Positions 22,301 through 28,039 of a stretch of 64,000 nt of DNA are shown piece after piece. Both the position numbers and the translations under genes were made by a program. Source of the DNA: Desmodus rotundus (Eukaryota > Chordata > Mammalia > Chiroptera > Phyllostomidae); assembly GCF_022682495.2 (NCBI RefSeq), contig NC_071393.1, positions 102,041,010 to 102,105,009 on the forward strand, in the 5' to 3' direction. Numbering within the stretch: the first letter of the stretch is position 1; each line of letters starts with the position of its first letter. Under the pieces are notes generated by a model, which saw only the letters and a program-made list of their open reading frames with translations, did no database searches and was not told the origin of the DNA.

Positions 22301-23619
22301 TTCTCTCTTTGCTCTTTCAATTTTTGAAGTTGCTTTTCTTCTTTGTATTTCTGGAGCATTTGTTTCCGTTGATCACATAGAAGAGTTCTCACTGACTCTA
22401 AGCAAGAAAAACATACAAACACAGTATACAAAACATTGTAGATAAAAAGTTATACAAATGTCTAAAAAATCATTTTGCCTAACTTCAACCACTGCTAAGA
22501 AATGCTTTGAGAAACTTCTTGTTAATTCCTTAGCACCCTAACCACAAGTTATTTAAACCTCTGTTCTTCTTTCTTTTCAAAGATTTTATTTATTTAGAGA
22601 GAAGGGAAGGAAGGGAAAAAGAGAGGGAGGGAAACATCAATGTGTGCCCTCAACTGGGGACGTGGCCCACAACCCAGGCATGTGCCCTGACTGGGAATAG
22701 AACCCCACAACCCTTTGGTTTACAGTCCGGTAGTCAATCCACTGAGCCACACCAGCCAGGGCTCAACCTTTGTTCTTTTAAAATTTCTATTCCTTCCCTG
22801 AGCAAACTTCAAGGATGAATTCCTTGCCCTTCTAAGAAATGTCTTCATTGGCAAAGTATCCTTATTTTATAGCTTCTTCAATCAGTTCTATTTTTATGTT
22901 CCTTATCAATTTATCTTGCCAACACTTATCTTACCCAAACTCCAGAAGAAAGAACTTTAGAATTCCTATAAGGCAATATAGAAAATAAAGTGTTATAATA
23001 TTCCATAGGTGAAGGGCTCTAGCCTGGCTAAAATAGTTTTAGATTAGCCTTTACCTTAAATAGAAAGTAGAAAACATCAAGTTATTCAAAATGGTATTAC
23101 AAAACTCCATTCTTCTGCTCAGGGTTTTTTGTTTTTTTGTTTTTTTTTAATTGAGTTTGAGAGAGATAGACAGACAGACATTTGTTGTTCCACTTATTCA
23201 TGCATTCACTGGTTGAGTCTTGTATGTGCCCTGAGGATTGAACCCACAACCTTGGCATACTGGGACGATGCTCCAACCAACTGAGCTACCCGGCCAGGGC
23301 CTGGTGAGGAATTTTTTATGTCAGTTTTTAAATCAACTTCACTCTTCAAAGCACTTAAAATTACAATAAATCTTTACTTACTTGGCTTGATACTGGCCTT
23401 TTCTGGGACAAGCTCTTGAAATGTCTCGTCTAATTCAAGAAGAAGTCTACCTTCTAAGGTTGGAATGTTGACATCTTTCAAACCAAAATGTCTATTTCGT
23501 TCATATTCCTTATGTCTGTGTTCTTTCTGAGACAGTGATTTCCTATGAGCAATTTTAGTTCTAATCATATCAGTACTCATATCCTTTCTGTGTCGACCAG
23601 CAAAACGTGATGAAGACAT
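1199..23619 (-). CDS. DLGAP5: DLGAP5 (HURP) coding region, 14 exons, C-terminus outside window
   Basis: DLGAP5/HURP is a microtubule-binding spindle protein. It stabilises kinetochore fibres near chromosomes, is an importin-beta cargo released by Ran-GTP, and is an Aurora A substrate. I recognised it from the N-terminus (MSSSRFAGRHRKD), the motif FGLKDVNIPTLEGR, the basic coiled region KEEKQLQKLKEQREKAKRG, and the GKAP-type stretches GQTRLLMKERFKQFEGLVDD and FDAGFFRVESPVK. Coding exons are 23382-23619, 22204-22397, 19911-19973, 18640-18724, 18434-18556, 17430-17500, 15007-15269, 13891-14015, 12966-13092, 11179-11264, 10265-10425, 6525-6617, 3934-4153 and 1199-1391. They sum to 2042 nt (680 codons plus 2 nt) with no stop and matching phases. 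Human HURP is about 846 residues, so roughly the last fifth lies below position 1. The gene looks intact. Confidence 0.96.
1392..3933. other. DLGAP5 intron 14, with one L1 3' fragment
   Basis: Mostly unassigned sequence with short C-rich and A-rich runs. About 2795-3000 resembles an old L1 3' end (TACCTGAAACTAACTGTATA and TGGTTGCCTCTAGGGAGTGA). Short open frames at 1767-2731 overlap one another on both strands and show no family features. Confidence 0.5.
3934..4153 (-). CDS. DLGAP5: DLGAP5 exon 14 (residues 544-616)
   Basis: The acceptor is TTTCTTTTTGCAG. The product includes KKVVSGTASKPKQDDGGRIA, ARNRLAAVKNAMRERIKQEE, and then VDKIVFDAGFFRVESPVKSF, near-identical to human HURP. The donor is TCTCAG|GTTCGT, non-consensus at +3 to +5. 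It is supported by the phase match with exon 15 (TCA G|GA CAT). Confidence 0.95.
4154..6524. other. DLGAP5 intron 13, ancient repeat-like block
   Basis: About 4250-5450 has the diction of a widespread, very old interspersed repeat: TCCCTGCTCTCAAGGAGTTC, GGTCACTCTGGCTATAGCCT, 'gacagctaggggatggt'. I could not name the family. The rest is unassigned, with a perfect palindrome at 6198-6219. No exon was found. Confidence 0.4.
6525..6617 (-). CDS. DLGAP5: DLGAP5 exon 13 (residues 513-543)
   Basis: A 93-bp phase 0-0 exon. The acceptor is TTTATTAACAG and the donor is TTTCGG|GTAAGT. The product is IEDVNQKFNNLTKLEESGWQ followed by NNNNTSKKVFR. The Asn run is part of the protein and is AT-rich at the DNA level. 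Confidence 0.94.
6742..6982 (+). mobile_element. Ves-type SINE
   Basis: tRNA-like head with B box GGTTCGATTCC, then a TC-rich body and an (AAAT)n tail. It is flanked by AGACTAAGT at 6733-6741 and 6983-6991. Confidence 0.9.
7190..7770 (-). repeat. Old L1 3' region
   Basis: Minus-strand L1 text, including the ACTGGGAAGCAACCAGCATA and GAGGTACCACATACCTGTTA areas. It is decayed, with no coding capacity. It is homologous to the plus-strand L1 at about 8505-9060. Confidence 0.8.
7924..8121 (+). mobile_element. Ves-type SINE
   Basis: Starts GCCCTGGTTGGTGTGGCTCA. B box-like GGTTGGATTCC. Flanked by ATGTAAGTGTCA (7912-7923) and ATGTAAATGTCA (8122-8133), a target-site duplication with one mismatch. Confidence 0.9.
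8160..9430 (+). repeat. Old L1 3' portion (ORF2 end and 3' UTR)
   Basis: Typical degenerate L1 phrases include ACATTGTTGGTGGGAATGTA, AACAACCTAATTGTCCATCA and GGTGATGGTTGCACAATTGC. Many stops, no usable ORF. It sits in DLGAP5 intron 12. Confidence 0.85.
9431..10264. other. Intron 12 remainder with MIR/L2-like scraps
   Basis: About 9800-9960 resembles the old phrase 'agggacagtgcctggcacataataggaac' of MIR/L2 elements (CAGTGCCTGGCACACAATAG). About 10110-10215 is MIR-like. No coding signal. Confidence 0.4.
10265..10425 (-). CDS. DLGAP5: DLGAP5 exon 12 (residues 459-512, GKAP homology)
   Basis: The acceptor is TTTCCTTTAG and the donor is TTTTCAG|GTATGT. The product contains AVGQTRLLMKERFKQFEGL, VDDCEHKRSKKEITCTDLDG and FWDMVSFQ. 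These are the most recognisable GKAP-domain motifs of the gene: a helical run followed by the conserved T-DLDGFWDMV segment. Confidence 0.95.
10426..11178. other. DLGAP5 intron 11, nothing recognised
   Basis: AT-rich, no repeat family identified, no exon candidate with matching phase. Confidence 0.45.
11179..11264 (-). CDS. DLGAP5: DLGAP5 exon 11 (residues 430-458)
   Basis: The acceptor is CATAATTTTAG and the donor is GATGATG|GTAAGG. The product is NILQSETEKLTSQCLEWDR followed by KLKLDIPDD. This belongs to the helical GKAP-homology region shared with the DLGAP/SAPAP family. Confidence 0.93.
11476..11672 (+). mobile_element. MER20-like hAT derivative
   Basis: Starts CAATGGCTCTCAAC and ends GTTGAGAACCCCTG, imperfect inverted ends. 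The internal text GTCTGGAGGCATTTTTTATT and 'ctatgaagcaccttatagtgcagaggac' fits MER20-type non-autonomous hAT-Charlie elements. The 8-bp flanks TCCAAAGG and GCCTAAGG match at 6 of 8. Confidence 0.75.
11990..12860 (+). repeat. Old L1-like fragment
   Basis: GGTATATCCATATAATTGGA, 'actgtgtagccattataaa' and the closing ACCTTTTTCTACCTTTTGAA resemble L1 3' ends. Strongly decayed. It fills most of DLGAP5 intron 10, which otherwise holds nothing recognised. Confidence 0.6.
12966..13092 (-). CDS. DLGAP5: DLGAP5 exon 10 (residues 388-429)
   Basis: The acceptor is TTAATCTACAG. The donor is TTTCAG|GTTTGT, with T at +3, a weaker match than usual. The product includes NVLNKNETTIKNSSG, MKEVPSLEINEDQISQP and HDVPYF. 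The phase agrees with exon 11. Confidence 0.92.
13093..13890. other. DLGAP5 intron 9, nothing recognised
   Basis: AT-rich unassigned sequence. No exon or repeat family identified. Confidence 0.4.
13891..14015 (-). CDS. DLGAP5: DLGAP5 exon 9 (residues 346-387)
   Basis: The acceptor is TTGTTTTTAG and the donor is AATAAAG|GTATGG. The product includes TQEILAQKCEVYSAKAVHQ and CPLGSLTVWNK, which align well with human HURP. Confidence 0.93.
14016..14708. other. DLGAP5 intron 8 part, nothing recognised
   Basis: Contains short repeated CCACAAACAAAAAA-type words at about 14420-14450 and a C-run near 14540. No gene or repeat family identified. Confidence 0.4.
14709..14933 (+). mobile_element. Ves-type SINE
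   Basis: GCCCTGGCTGGTGTAGCTCA head, B box GGTTCAATTTC, TC-rich body and A-rich tail. Flanked by CACAGGACA (14700-14708) and CACAAGACA (14934-14942). Confidence 0.9.
15007..15269 (-). CDS. DLGAP5: DLGAP5 exon 8 (residues 259-345)
   Basis: The product contains VDSEENNLDSQSS, GVLSKMENLPKTN and NSFAPKDFMFQPLDGLKTYQ, then VTPMTPRSAEAFLTPSYTW. The TPMTPRS/TPSYTWTP stretch carries several proline-directed Ser/Thr sites. There are two possible acceptor AGs. Only the upstream one (15271-15270, CTAG|GTCATT) keeps the frame with exon 7. The one at 15255-15254 (TTTTCAAG) would shift it. The donor is GAAGT|GTAAGG. Confidence 0.94.
15735..16240 (-). repeat. L1 3' UTR, split by a SINE
   Basis: AGTTTCAGGTGTACAGCATG, TATAGTCACCATGCTGTACA and ATTATATCCCCAGGACTCAC are the familiar 3' UTR of mammalian L1M-type elements on the minus strand. 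A Ves SINE interrupts it at about 15892-16053. Confidence 0.85.
15892..16053 (-). mobile_element. Ves-type SINE, internally deleted
   Basis: Minus-strand copy ending (tRNA head) at AGCCAGGGCT. Compared with other copies, about 45 bp are missing in the head-body junction: the text goes from GGCCCGCAACCCACA directly to CTCAATCCACTGAG. This removes the B box. Confidence 0.85.
16413..16664. mobile_element. Two abutting mariner-like MITEs forming a palindrome
   Basis: The outer end at 16664 and the inner start at 16540 share CACAGGGTRGGGMAAAAGTA. The left end at 16413 follows a TA, and a TA follows 16664. The inner arms 16518-16539 and 16544-16566 are inverted copies. Each unit is about 125 bp. 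The terminal text and TA flanks suggest a non-autonomous Tc1/mariner family. No transposase. Confidence 0.7.
16950..17140 (-). repeat. MIR-like SINE remnant
   Basis: Minus-strand words resembling 'agttacatagccttggacaagtt' and 'gttcttccttctgtaacatg' fit a decayed MIR. The open frame at 16796-16987 beside it has no recognisable domain. Confidence 0.5.
17430..17500 (-). CDS. DLGAP5: DLGAP5 exon 7 (residues 235-258)
   Basis: The acceptor is an A-rich/T-rich tract ending TTTTAG and the donor is GACAAG|GTAGTG. The product is NETERKATNQGRSAQ followed by NIETKPDK. It starts in phase 1 and ends in phase 0, which fixes where exon 8 must begin. Confidence 0.92.
17614..17777 (-). mobile_element. SINE (Ves-related)
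   Basis: Long poly-T (the A tail on the minus strand), GA-rich body, then CCGAACCAACTGAGACATAC. Flanked by GATCTATGTCTT (17602-17613) and GATATATGTCTT (17778-17789). The overlapping open frames here are low-complexity artefacts. Confidence 0.8.
17790..18433. other. DLGAP5 intron 6, old L1-like text
   Basis: About 18000-18260 resembles an old minus-strand L1 or related LINE (TTCCAAATGGATGGACTGCA). The remainder is unassigned. Confidence 0.4.
18434..18556 (-). CDS. DLGAP5: DLGAP5 exon 6 (residues 194-234)
   Basis: The acceptor is TTTTCCCACAG and the donor is CTGATG|GTAAGA. The product includes MPTSVRVTRSATLAAKQ and SSTTTRKPVTRATD. It is rich in basic residues, Ser and Thr, as expected for the regulated, phosphorylated N-terminal half. 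Confidence 0.93.
18640..18724 (-). CDS. DLGAP5: DLGAP5 exon 5 (residues 166-193)
   Basis: The acceptor is CTCAATAG and the donor is AAAAAAG|GTAGGA. The product includes GNDVRASRPGQRQTSEKK and ends in the lysine-rich DKEKK. Adjoining exon phases are consistent. This is the low-complexity basic linker of HURP. Confidence 0.92.
19013..19215 (-). mobile_element. Ves-type SINE
   Basis: Minus-strand copy ending GCCACACCAGTCAGGGC. Flanked by the perfect 15-bp duplication ACCAGGCATGTTTTC at 18998-19012 and 19216-19230, so the insertion is complete and fairly young. Confidence 0.93.
19231..19910. other. DLGAP5 intron 4 part, L2-like text
   Basis: About 19330-19530 resembles an old L2/MIR-type repeat ('cttcatttaaaatgccaccatctcagtgagg'). 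Nothing coding. Confidence 0.4.
19911..19973 (-). CDS. DLGAP5: DLGAP5 exon 4 (residues 145-165)
   Basis: A 63-bp phase 0-0 exon encodes AIPSFVRMTRSKAKEQMELNK, split here as AIPSFVRMTRSKAK and EQMELNK. The acceptor is TTTTAAG and the donor is AATAAG|GTACAG. MTRSKAK is the first of two similar basic TRS motifs in this region; the second is in exon 6. Confidence 0.93.
19974..22100. other. DLGAP5 intron 3, L2-like text, no exon
   Basis: About 20780-20960 and 21680-21980 look like old L2-type LINE sequence (CCACAGGATAAATGCCAAGT, GACATAGCATTCATTGCTCA). The open frame at 20417-20617 has no family features. No missed exon is needed, since exons 3 and 4 join in phase. Confidence 0.4.
22101..22140 (+). 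pseudogene. U2 snRNA 5' fragment (pseudogene)
   Basis: ATTGCTTCTTAGTCTTTTGG followed by CTAAATCAAGTGTAATCTCT matches the first 40 or so nucleotides of U2 snRNA (ATCGCTTCTCGGCCTTTTGG, CTAAGATCAAGTGTAGTATCT), with several substitutions and one deletion. The match stops abruptly and there is no snRNA promoter, so this is a dead retro-copied or truncated fragment. Confidence 0.75.
22204..22397 (-). CDS. DLGAP5: DLGAP5 exon 3 (residues 80-144)
   Basis: The acceptor is TTGCTTAG and the donor is AATTAAG|GTAAAT. The product contains DQRKQMLQKYKEEKQ and LQKLKEQREKAKRG, a highly charged, probably helical segment in the part of HURP reported to bind microtubules. It ends at KAEPIK. The exon starts in phase 1 and ends in phase 0, agreeing with its neighbours. 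Confidence 0.95.
22569..22764 (-). mobile_element. Ves-type SINE
   Basis: Minus-strand copy ending CCACACCAGCCAGGGCT. Flanked by AACCTCTGTTCTT (22556-22568) and AACCTTTGTTCTT (22765-22777). Confidence 0.92.
22778..23119. other. DLGAP5 intron 2 part, nothing recognised
   Basis: Unassigned AT-rich sequence between two SINEs. Confidence 0.4.
23120..23301 (-). mobile_element. tRNA-derived SINE, second subfamily
   Basis: Minus-strand copy with a different body from most Ves copies here (TTGTTGTTCCACTTATTCAT) and head CAACTGAGCTACCCGGCCAG. It shares this body with the copies at 28533 and 30098. Confidence 0.85.
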
Positions 23620-23620
23620 C
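23382..23620 (-). CDS. DLGAP5: DLGAP5 exon 2 (start codon, residues 1-79)
   Basis: The acceptor is TTTTCCCTGACAG at 23622-23621. The start codon follows after one base (23619-23617), and the donor CCAA|GTAAGT is at 23381-23380. The exon encodes the N-terminal microtubule-binding segment, with MSSSRFAGRHRKD, KEYERNRHFGLKD and VNIPTLEGRLLLELDET. A methionine 15 codons further upstream is open but lies in the intron, before the acceptor, so it is not the start. Residues 32-34 read KEH, where I recall KEN in human HURP. Confidence 0.95.
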
Positions 23621-23688
23621 CTGTCAGGGAAAAGAGAGAAAAACCAACTTACAGGGATTTTCATTTTATTACTTAAAAAATTGAGATT

Positions 23689-25522
23689 CCAAGATGGAGA
23701 TGTAGGTAGACATGTTTTGCCTCCTCACACAATCATAGAAAGAATTACAACCAGATCTCAAAACTACAGAACCGTCAGAAAATTAAGCTGTATGGAAGTC
23801 TGACAACCAAGGATTTAAAGAAGAGCCATTCATCTAGATGGGTAGTAGAGGCAGAGTAGCAGAGACAGGCGGAGAGGCAGTATGGGATGGGCAGCAGAGA
23901 GACCTTTGGAGGCAGCCAGCGATCCAGCCCCAGGCCAGACTGCATGGCCCGGGGTTCCAGCATTAGGAAGATAGATCCTCATTACCTCTGACTGTAAAAA
24001 CCAGTGCGGGATGGGGCAGCAGAAAAAACTGCTGGATTTTCACTACTTAAAGGGCCAGCATAGTCTTAGAATGTACACAACTCCCCCCACCCCCATTCCA
24101 GGATTCACTACCCAGGTAGCAGCTGGAAGGACATCAGTTGCACGTGGGAAGGGGTGAAGTGCCTGGAAATGGGCTAGCGACAGATGAACCAGGAGAAGCC
24201 AGGTGGTGGCACTGTCCCCTCTCCAAGCCCTCCCCATACCAGCACAAAGTGGTGAAGCAGGTGCCCGGCCCTGGCAATTACCTAAGGTTCAGCCCCACAC
24301 AATTTACAGGTGCCTTTTCTACAATAGGCCATGCTACTAAGACAGGGAGTCAAAGGAGCTCTATCTTTGAGAAACAAACTCAGGGAGGCTGCCAAATTGA
24401 GGAAACCAAAAAATATGGCCCAAATGAAAGAACAAAACAAAAGCCCAGAAAAAGAACTAAGTAAAGCGGAGACAGTCAACCTACCAGATGCAGAGTTCAA
24501 AACCCTGGTTATCAGGATGCTCAGAGAACTCCTTGAGCAAAGCAAAAAAATAAAGGAAGAAATGAAGTTTACACTAAGTGAAATAAAGAATAATCCAGAG
24601 GAAACAAACAGAGAAGGGAAGAAAGCTGGGATTCAAACCAATGGTTTGGAACATAAGGAAGAGATAAACATTCAACCAAAATAAAAAGAAGAAAACAAGA
24701 ATTCAAAAAATGAGGAGAGGCTTAGGGACCTCCAGGACAACTTTAAACGTTCCAATATCCGAATCTTAGGGGTGCCAGAAGGAGAAGAGGAAGAGCAAAA
24801 GAATAGACTTCCAGGAAGTCCAGGATGCTCAGAGAGTTCCAAAGAAGTGGGACCCAAGGAAGCACACACCAAGGCACATCATAATTACATTACCCAAGAT
24901 TAAAGATAAGGAGAGAATCTTAAAAGCAGCAAGAGAAAAGGAGACAGTCACCTACAAAGGAGTTCCCATAAGACTGTCACTGATTTCTCAAAAGAAACCT
25001 TACAAGCAAGAAGGGAGTGGAAAGAAGTATTCAGAGTCATGAAAGGCAAGGACCTACCTCCAAGATTACTGTATCCAGCAAAACTATCATTTAGAATGGA
25101 AGGGCAGAGAAAGCGCTTCCCAGATAAGGTCAAGTTAAGGAGTTCATCATCACCAAGCCCTTATTATATGAAATGTTAAAGGGACTTAGAAAAGAAGATG
25201 ATCAAAAATATGAACAACTAGAACAGGAACGGAATCACAGAAATGGAGATCACATGGAGGGATATAAGCAGGGAGGGGGAAGGAGGAGAATGTGGATACC
25301 TTGTAGGGATTAAGAAGCATAAGTGGTAGGCACAAAGTAGTATACTGTTAAGAACAGTATAGGAAATGGAGAAGCCAAAGAACTTACCCGCATGACCCAT
25401 GGGCATGAACTAAGAGGGGGATTGCTGAAGGGAAGGGGGTACTGGGTGGAGGGGGGCAAGGGGAGAAAATTGGGGCAACTATAATAACATAATCAATAAA
25501 ATATAATAAAAAATGAAAAAAA
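23689..25522 (+). mobile_element. ORF2-less L1 (HAL1-like), copy 1
   Basis: 5' end AAGATGGAGATGTAGGTAGA, a 5' UTR of about 0.7 kb, then ORF1 from ATGGCCCAAATGAAAGAACA (24414). Recognisable ORF1 pieces are NLPDAEFKTLVIRMLRE, EEINIQPK and (frameshifted) RLLYPAKLSFRMEG. The element goes straight to an L1-type 3' UTR and A tail (AATCAATAAAATATAATAAA) with no ORF2. ORF1 is broken by stops and a deletion after EGEEEEQK. It lies antisense in DLGAP5 intron 1. Confidence 0.85.
24331..24684 (+). pseudogene. L1 ORF1 N-terminal half, broken
   Basis: This open frame covers the start of ORF1p (MAQMKEQNKSPEKELSK and the coiled-coil segment) and ends at a stop after EEINIQPK. The RNA-binding part follows only in other frames. 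ORF1p is the RNA-binding protein that coats L1 RNA. This copy cannot make a full one. The 27 codons upstream of MAQM are 5' UTR read-through. Confidence 0.8.
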
Positions 25523-26689
25523 GTTAAGATTGCAGTTCACCTCCCATCCCAACCTCAGAGCCTTCTGAAATAAAAGTACTGAAATAAAATGGAATAAATG
25601 TGACACTGAAGAGTGGGAAGGAGGTTATTAAAAGATAAGACACTACAACTCATTCTGGGGTCCTAAGTGGGACCTTGCTTGACAGATAAAGTGAAGCTCA
25701 GGAAGCTACTGTCCATAATAAGCAGAATAGTTCCTTAACCTTCCCCTGGTGATGAATGCAGGCAGCCTGGCACTTTTGTTCTCAAGCCAAAAAACAAAAC
25801 AAAACAAACAAACAAAAACCACACAAGATGCCTATTAGACAAGGATGATAAATAGGCATTGAAAATACCTGATTAAGAAAAAGAAGGGTTTTCAGAAGAA
25901 TTACCATGGTGATATAGAAGGATAAACAACTCAGTATGCCCTTGGTAGGGCAGAATAAAATTATTTTTGGCCATGTAAGAAATTATATAGTTTACTTGGC
26001 ACATACCATTTTCATGGAAAGACCCTTGAGAAAGTATTCAAGCAACACAAGGGAGAAGGACAAGAGAGAGGATGTCACGGGTTCGAAGAAACCACGGCTC
26101 AAACGGACGGCAGAATAAAGGAAAGTGGGAAGCCTAAGGTGGTTACCTATACATCTGGTATTGAGAACCACCAAGCCAAACTGAAGGAAAAGGACTGGTT
26201 TTCCAGAGAAAATTCTTGCCAGCTTAAAAGGAAAAAATGGGGAGGAGAGGAAAGAGGGAGGGTGTGCCATTAGGGAGTTAAGAAAGTTATAAACACACTA
26301 TCTTCCTCAACAAGAGTAACTAAGCAAGTCCACTTAAAAACTTCAAATAGAAAAATCTGCACAAGGAATGCAACAAGTTACAATGTTACACGATTTTTAA
26401 GCATCCACAGAGTATAAAAAGTGAGAATTCATCCGACCTGGATGCTAATACCATTGTCCTTTACGGGCCGGGGGAAGTGACAAAGAACTGTGCGTTTCAC
26501 CAAGCCCTCTCCGCCATCCGATGTGCCATCTCCCCCAAGTATTAATTTGCTAATAGTCAGGACAAAACAAAATGTATGTATTATTTTGAAAAACAGCACA
26601 CCAGCAGAGACAGAGAGAGAACTAATACTAAAGGTATATTTAAATATCATCTAAACCCTAAAGAGTAGTTACTTAATATTACCGCCCTC
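25523..26689. other. DLGAP5 intron 1 part, no gene
   Basis: Unassigned sequence. The short frames at 25936-26270 on both strands overlap and show no domain. Confidence 0.45.
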
Positions 26690-27170
26690 AAACAAATGGG
26701 GCAAATTAGCTGCCCACGTGAGCGGGGAGAAGAAGCGGCGCAGCTGGAACCCCAGGCCGGGCGCCCCGGCTCTTCGCACACATCCAGGTTCTCTTCTCCG
26801 GCTGACGGAGTTCCTTCAGCCTGAACGTGCAGAATGTTTTCTTCTAGCTCGCCCACAGGTTCTCCACCGGGGCGTTTACGGACGTCACGGGGTTTGGGAG
26901 GAGCTACTGAAAGGTAGCGTCCGGGCCGAGGACGCTAACGGCGGCACCATCCGAAGGCCAGTTCCGCCCGGTGGCGCGACGCTGACTGCTACATAGATCA
27001 AGGCAACAAACACTCACTCCGCCGGAGAACGGTGTCAGCAGCTTCAGGACGGACGGCTAACACTCCCCCGAGGAGCGTCCAGCTCTCAGCTGCTGCTCCT
27101 CAAGCCCTTCTAGCCCTTCCAGAAGGAGGCCGGCCAGCACCCTCCCTCCAGCTCCCCAGCACCCACCTAC

Positions 27171-27255
27171 CTGAGGCAGCTTCTGGCGTGCAGCCTCAGC
27201 CACGCGAAAAGCGAAGGAACTCTCTCGGCCTGGAAGCCCACGGCAGCCTGTAAAA
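27171..27255 (-). other. DLGAP5: DLGAP5 exon 1 (5' UTR), start approximate
   Basis: A strong minus-strand donor (CTCAG|GTAGGTG) ends a GC-rich segment at 27171 inside the CpG island. It lies downstream of the CCAAT and CHR elements. The first in-frame HURP start codon is in the next exon at 23619, so this exon is untranslated. The donor is seen directly. The 5' boundary is inferred from promoter spacing and could be off by tens of bases. Confidence 0.7.
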
Positions 27256-27420
27256 CAGCACCGCCCCCAAGCCCAGCCTGAGCTAAATTCAAACTTCCCA
27301 CAACGAACCTCTGATTGGAGGGATTTTAAGCAACACTTCCGGGATACGTGCCCGCCTCTTCCCTTCGATAAGGCTTGCGATTGGCTTTCTCCTTGCAATA
27401 TTTGAACTGATTGAAAGGGG
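27255..27420 (-). promoter_or_regulatory. DLGAP5: DLGAP5 core promoter: CCAAT boxes, CHR, GC box
   Basis: Read on the minus strand, a CCAAT box (27314-27318, in CCAATCAG) precedes a CHR element TTTGAA (27288-27293) by about 20 bp. A second CCAAT (27380-27384) lies 66 bp further upstream. Another TTTGAA sits on the plus strand at 27401-27406, and a GC box (plus ACCGCCCCC) lies near 27260-27269. NF-Y sites followed by a CHR are the known signature of G2/M genes repressed by DREAM and activated by MMB-FOXM1. HURP belongs to that expression class. There is no TATA box. Confidence 0.75.
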
Positions 27421-27746
27421 AACGGACGGTTCAGACGGGTGTGACAGAAACGTGCGGGCCGGGACGGGGCGCGGCGCTGCTGACCCGCCCGCGTTGCGTT
27501 TTTGACGAGGGGCGGAGCGAGGGGGTTCCGCCCCGGGGCGGGAACCGCGGGAAGGTGAGGTCCTTTTGAGCTGGATTCCGCGCGCGACCTCCCAGGGCTC
27601 CGCGCATATCCGAGGAAGGAGGGAGAAACTCGCACAGAGAAGGGACTCAAAGTTTGCAGGGCTCTTTAGTGTCCTTATTTAATTACATAAGTCCAGCAGA
27701 GCTTCTTGGAATGTTTCTTCATTTAACGTTTCTTAAAAAACGGCTT

Positions 27747-27969
27747 TGCCTTGGCTGGTGTGTCTCAGTAAATTGAGCGTCAGTCTGCGAACCCAAAAGT
27801 CACTGGTTGGATTCCCAGTCAGGGCACAGGCCTGGGTTGCGGGCGGGCGGGCGGCCCGGGCGTGGCGTATGAGAGGAAACGGGTAACTATTGATGAACCT
27901 CAACATTGATGTTTCTCTCTCTCTCTTCCTCCTTTCTCCTCTCTCTAAAAGTAAATTAAAAAAATTTTT
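27747..27969 (+). mobile_element. Ves-type SINE beside the DLGAP5 CpG island
   Basis: CCTTGGCTGGTGTGTCTCAG head, B box GGTTGGATTCC, and a CG-rich insert (GCGGGCGGGCGGGCGGCCCG) in the body not seen in the other copies. Probable flank repeat AAACGGCTT/AAAGGCTT. Confidence 0.85.
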
Positions 27970-28039
27970 AAAGGCTTCCCACACCAAATTTCTCCTTACA
28001 TACGTTAGTATTACTTTTCAACACCTGCAGCCTTTTTTT

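Larger units (their letters stand above)
26690..27560. promoter_or_regulatory. CpG island over DLGAP5 5' end
   Basis: Dense CpG and GC-rich sequence spans the first exon, the start of intron 1 and about 300 bp upstream. A CRE-like GACGTCAC lies near 26881-26888. The long open frames here on both strands are expected from low stop-codon density in GC-rich DNA and show no protein family features. Confidence 0.8.

Noticed and set aside
27057..27650. 197-codon minus-strand open frame over the DLGAP5 promoter
   Set aside because: It runs through the first exon, its donor and the promoter, has low-complexity GC-driven composition and no domain. Chance frame in a CpG island.
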